Source of the DNA: Pseudomonadota bacterium
GTDB lineage: Bacteria; Desulfobacterota; BSN033; G020346125
Assembly (NCBI GenBank): GCA_030673585.1
Contig: DAOVIU010000099.1
Span: 1-5,779 of the forward strand
Length of the DNA: 5,779 bases
Reading direction: 5' to 3'
Shown here: piece by piece, positions 5,635 through 5,779 of the stretch
Position numbering within the stretch: position 1 is the stretch's first letter
How the letters are laid out: every line of letters starts with the position of its first letter
Translations under genes and position numbers: made by a program
The notes under the pieces: generated by a model
What the model saw: only the letters and a program-made list of their open reading frames with translations
Databases searched by the model: none
Told to the model about the DNA's origin: nothing

Positions 5635-5779
5635 ATGTCAGAGGACCCTATCCGGCTGACGAAACATGCCAAGGCGGCTGGCTGAGCCGCCAAGATCGGT
5701 CCAGGGGACCTGGACCAGATTCTCAAAGATCTTCCTCTGTCTAGCCACCCGGATCTCCTGGTAGGCGTCGAACATCTGG
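5635..5779 (+). CDS. selD: Selenide, water dikinase (selenophosphate synthetase), selenocysteine-containing, 3' partial
   Basis: SelD makes selenophosphate from selenide and ATP in the cytoplasm, the selenium donor for tRNA-Sec and selenouridine. From ATG 5635 the frame reads MSEDPIRLTKHAKAAG, then TGA (5683-5685), then AAKIGPGDLDQILKDLP and HPDLLVG, still open at the window end. The known E. coli protein begins [20 protein letters not shown], with catalytic Cys17 and Lys20. Here the TGA falls exactly at position 17 and Lys at position 20. Sequence on both sides of the TGA matches SelD, so it is read as selenocysteine rather than stop. Sec-containing SelD is well known in other bacteria. GGGGA at 5624-5628 serves as ribosome binding site. 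A gene caller without Sec recoding would lose the N-terminus. Only 48 codons are visible, so the ATP-binding core is outside the window. Confidence 0.92.
5683..5716 (+). promoter_or_regulatory. UGA(Sec) codon with bacterial SECIS-like hairpin in selD
   Basis: TGA 5683-5685 is followed 12 nt later by a perfect 8-bp stem, GGTCCAGG (5698-5705) and CCTGGACC (5709-5716), closed by the loop GGA (5706-5708). In bacteria, SelB with Sec-tRNA binds such a stem-loop within the coding region just after the UGA. Published descriptions ask for a small apical loop with a G among its first two bases, roughly 16-37 nt from the UGA. Here the loop starts with G and lies 20 nt after the UGA. The hairpin codes for the conserved GPGDLD residues, so part of the pairing may reflect coding constraint. 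Confidence 0.75.

Noticed and set aside
5635..5685. TGA at 5683 as a true stop giving a 16-residue peptide
   Set aside because: SelD homology continues in the same frame directly after the TGA, which falls at the known Sec/Cys position.

Overview
The window is bacterial, protein-dense DNA of moderate GC content. It fits an anaerobic or metabolically versatile Gram-negative bacterium, perhaps from the former Deltaproteobacteria. That placement is inference from two things only: a LIV-type amino-acid ABC operon beside TRAP-type transport genes, and a selenophosphate synthetase gene that appears to use selenocysteine. No marker in the window fixes the taxon.

Bases 1-3362 (+ strand) hold four genes of a LIV/HAAT-type branched-chain (or hydrophobic) amino-acid ABC importer. 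These are livH (5' end outside the window), livM, livG and livF, joined by overlaps of 7, 1 and 8 nt, so they are clearly one translationally coupled operon. LivH and LivM form the membrane channel, and LivG and LivF are the ATPases. The periplasmic binding protein is not in the window. LivM carries an extra N-terminal segment that looks like a diverged tandem duplication. LivF has Arg in place of a normally Gly Walker A residue.

Bases 3409 to about 5140 (- strand) converge on the operon. They hold the C-terminal two thirds of a fused TRAP permease (DctM-like), followed 9 nt downstream by a small unrecognised protein with a PH/GRAM-like look.

At about 5130-5155 the TRAP homology stops abruptly in the middle of a conserved block. 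Beyond this point the other strand codes instead: a + strand reading frame ending at 5439 encodes the C-terminal part of a cysteine-motif protein. Both genes have lost their 5' ends at the same place, head to head, so this is a rearrangement breakpoint or an assembly chimera. The long minus-strand open frame running on to 5577 is fortuitous antisense over its first ~145 codons.

Bases 5440-5634 are an intergenic region that becomes AT-rich and promoter-like at its end. From 5635 to the window end lies the start of selD (selenide, water dikinase). Its catalytic position 17 is an in-frame TGA followed by a perfect 8-bp hairpin at SECIS distance, so it is very probably a selenoprotein. A standard gene caller would miss this start or shift it downstream.
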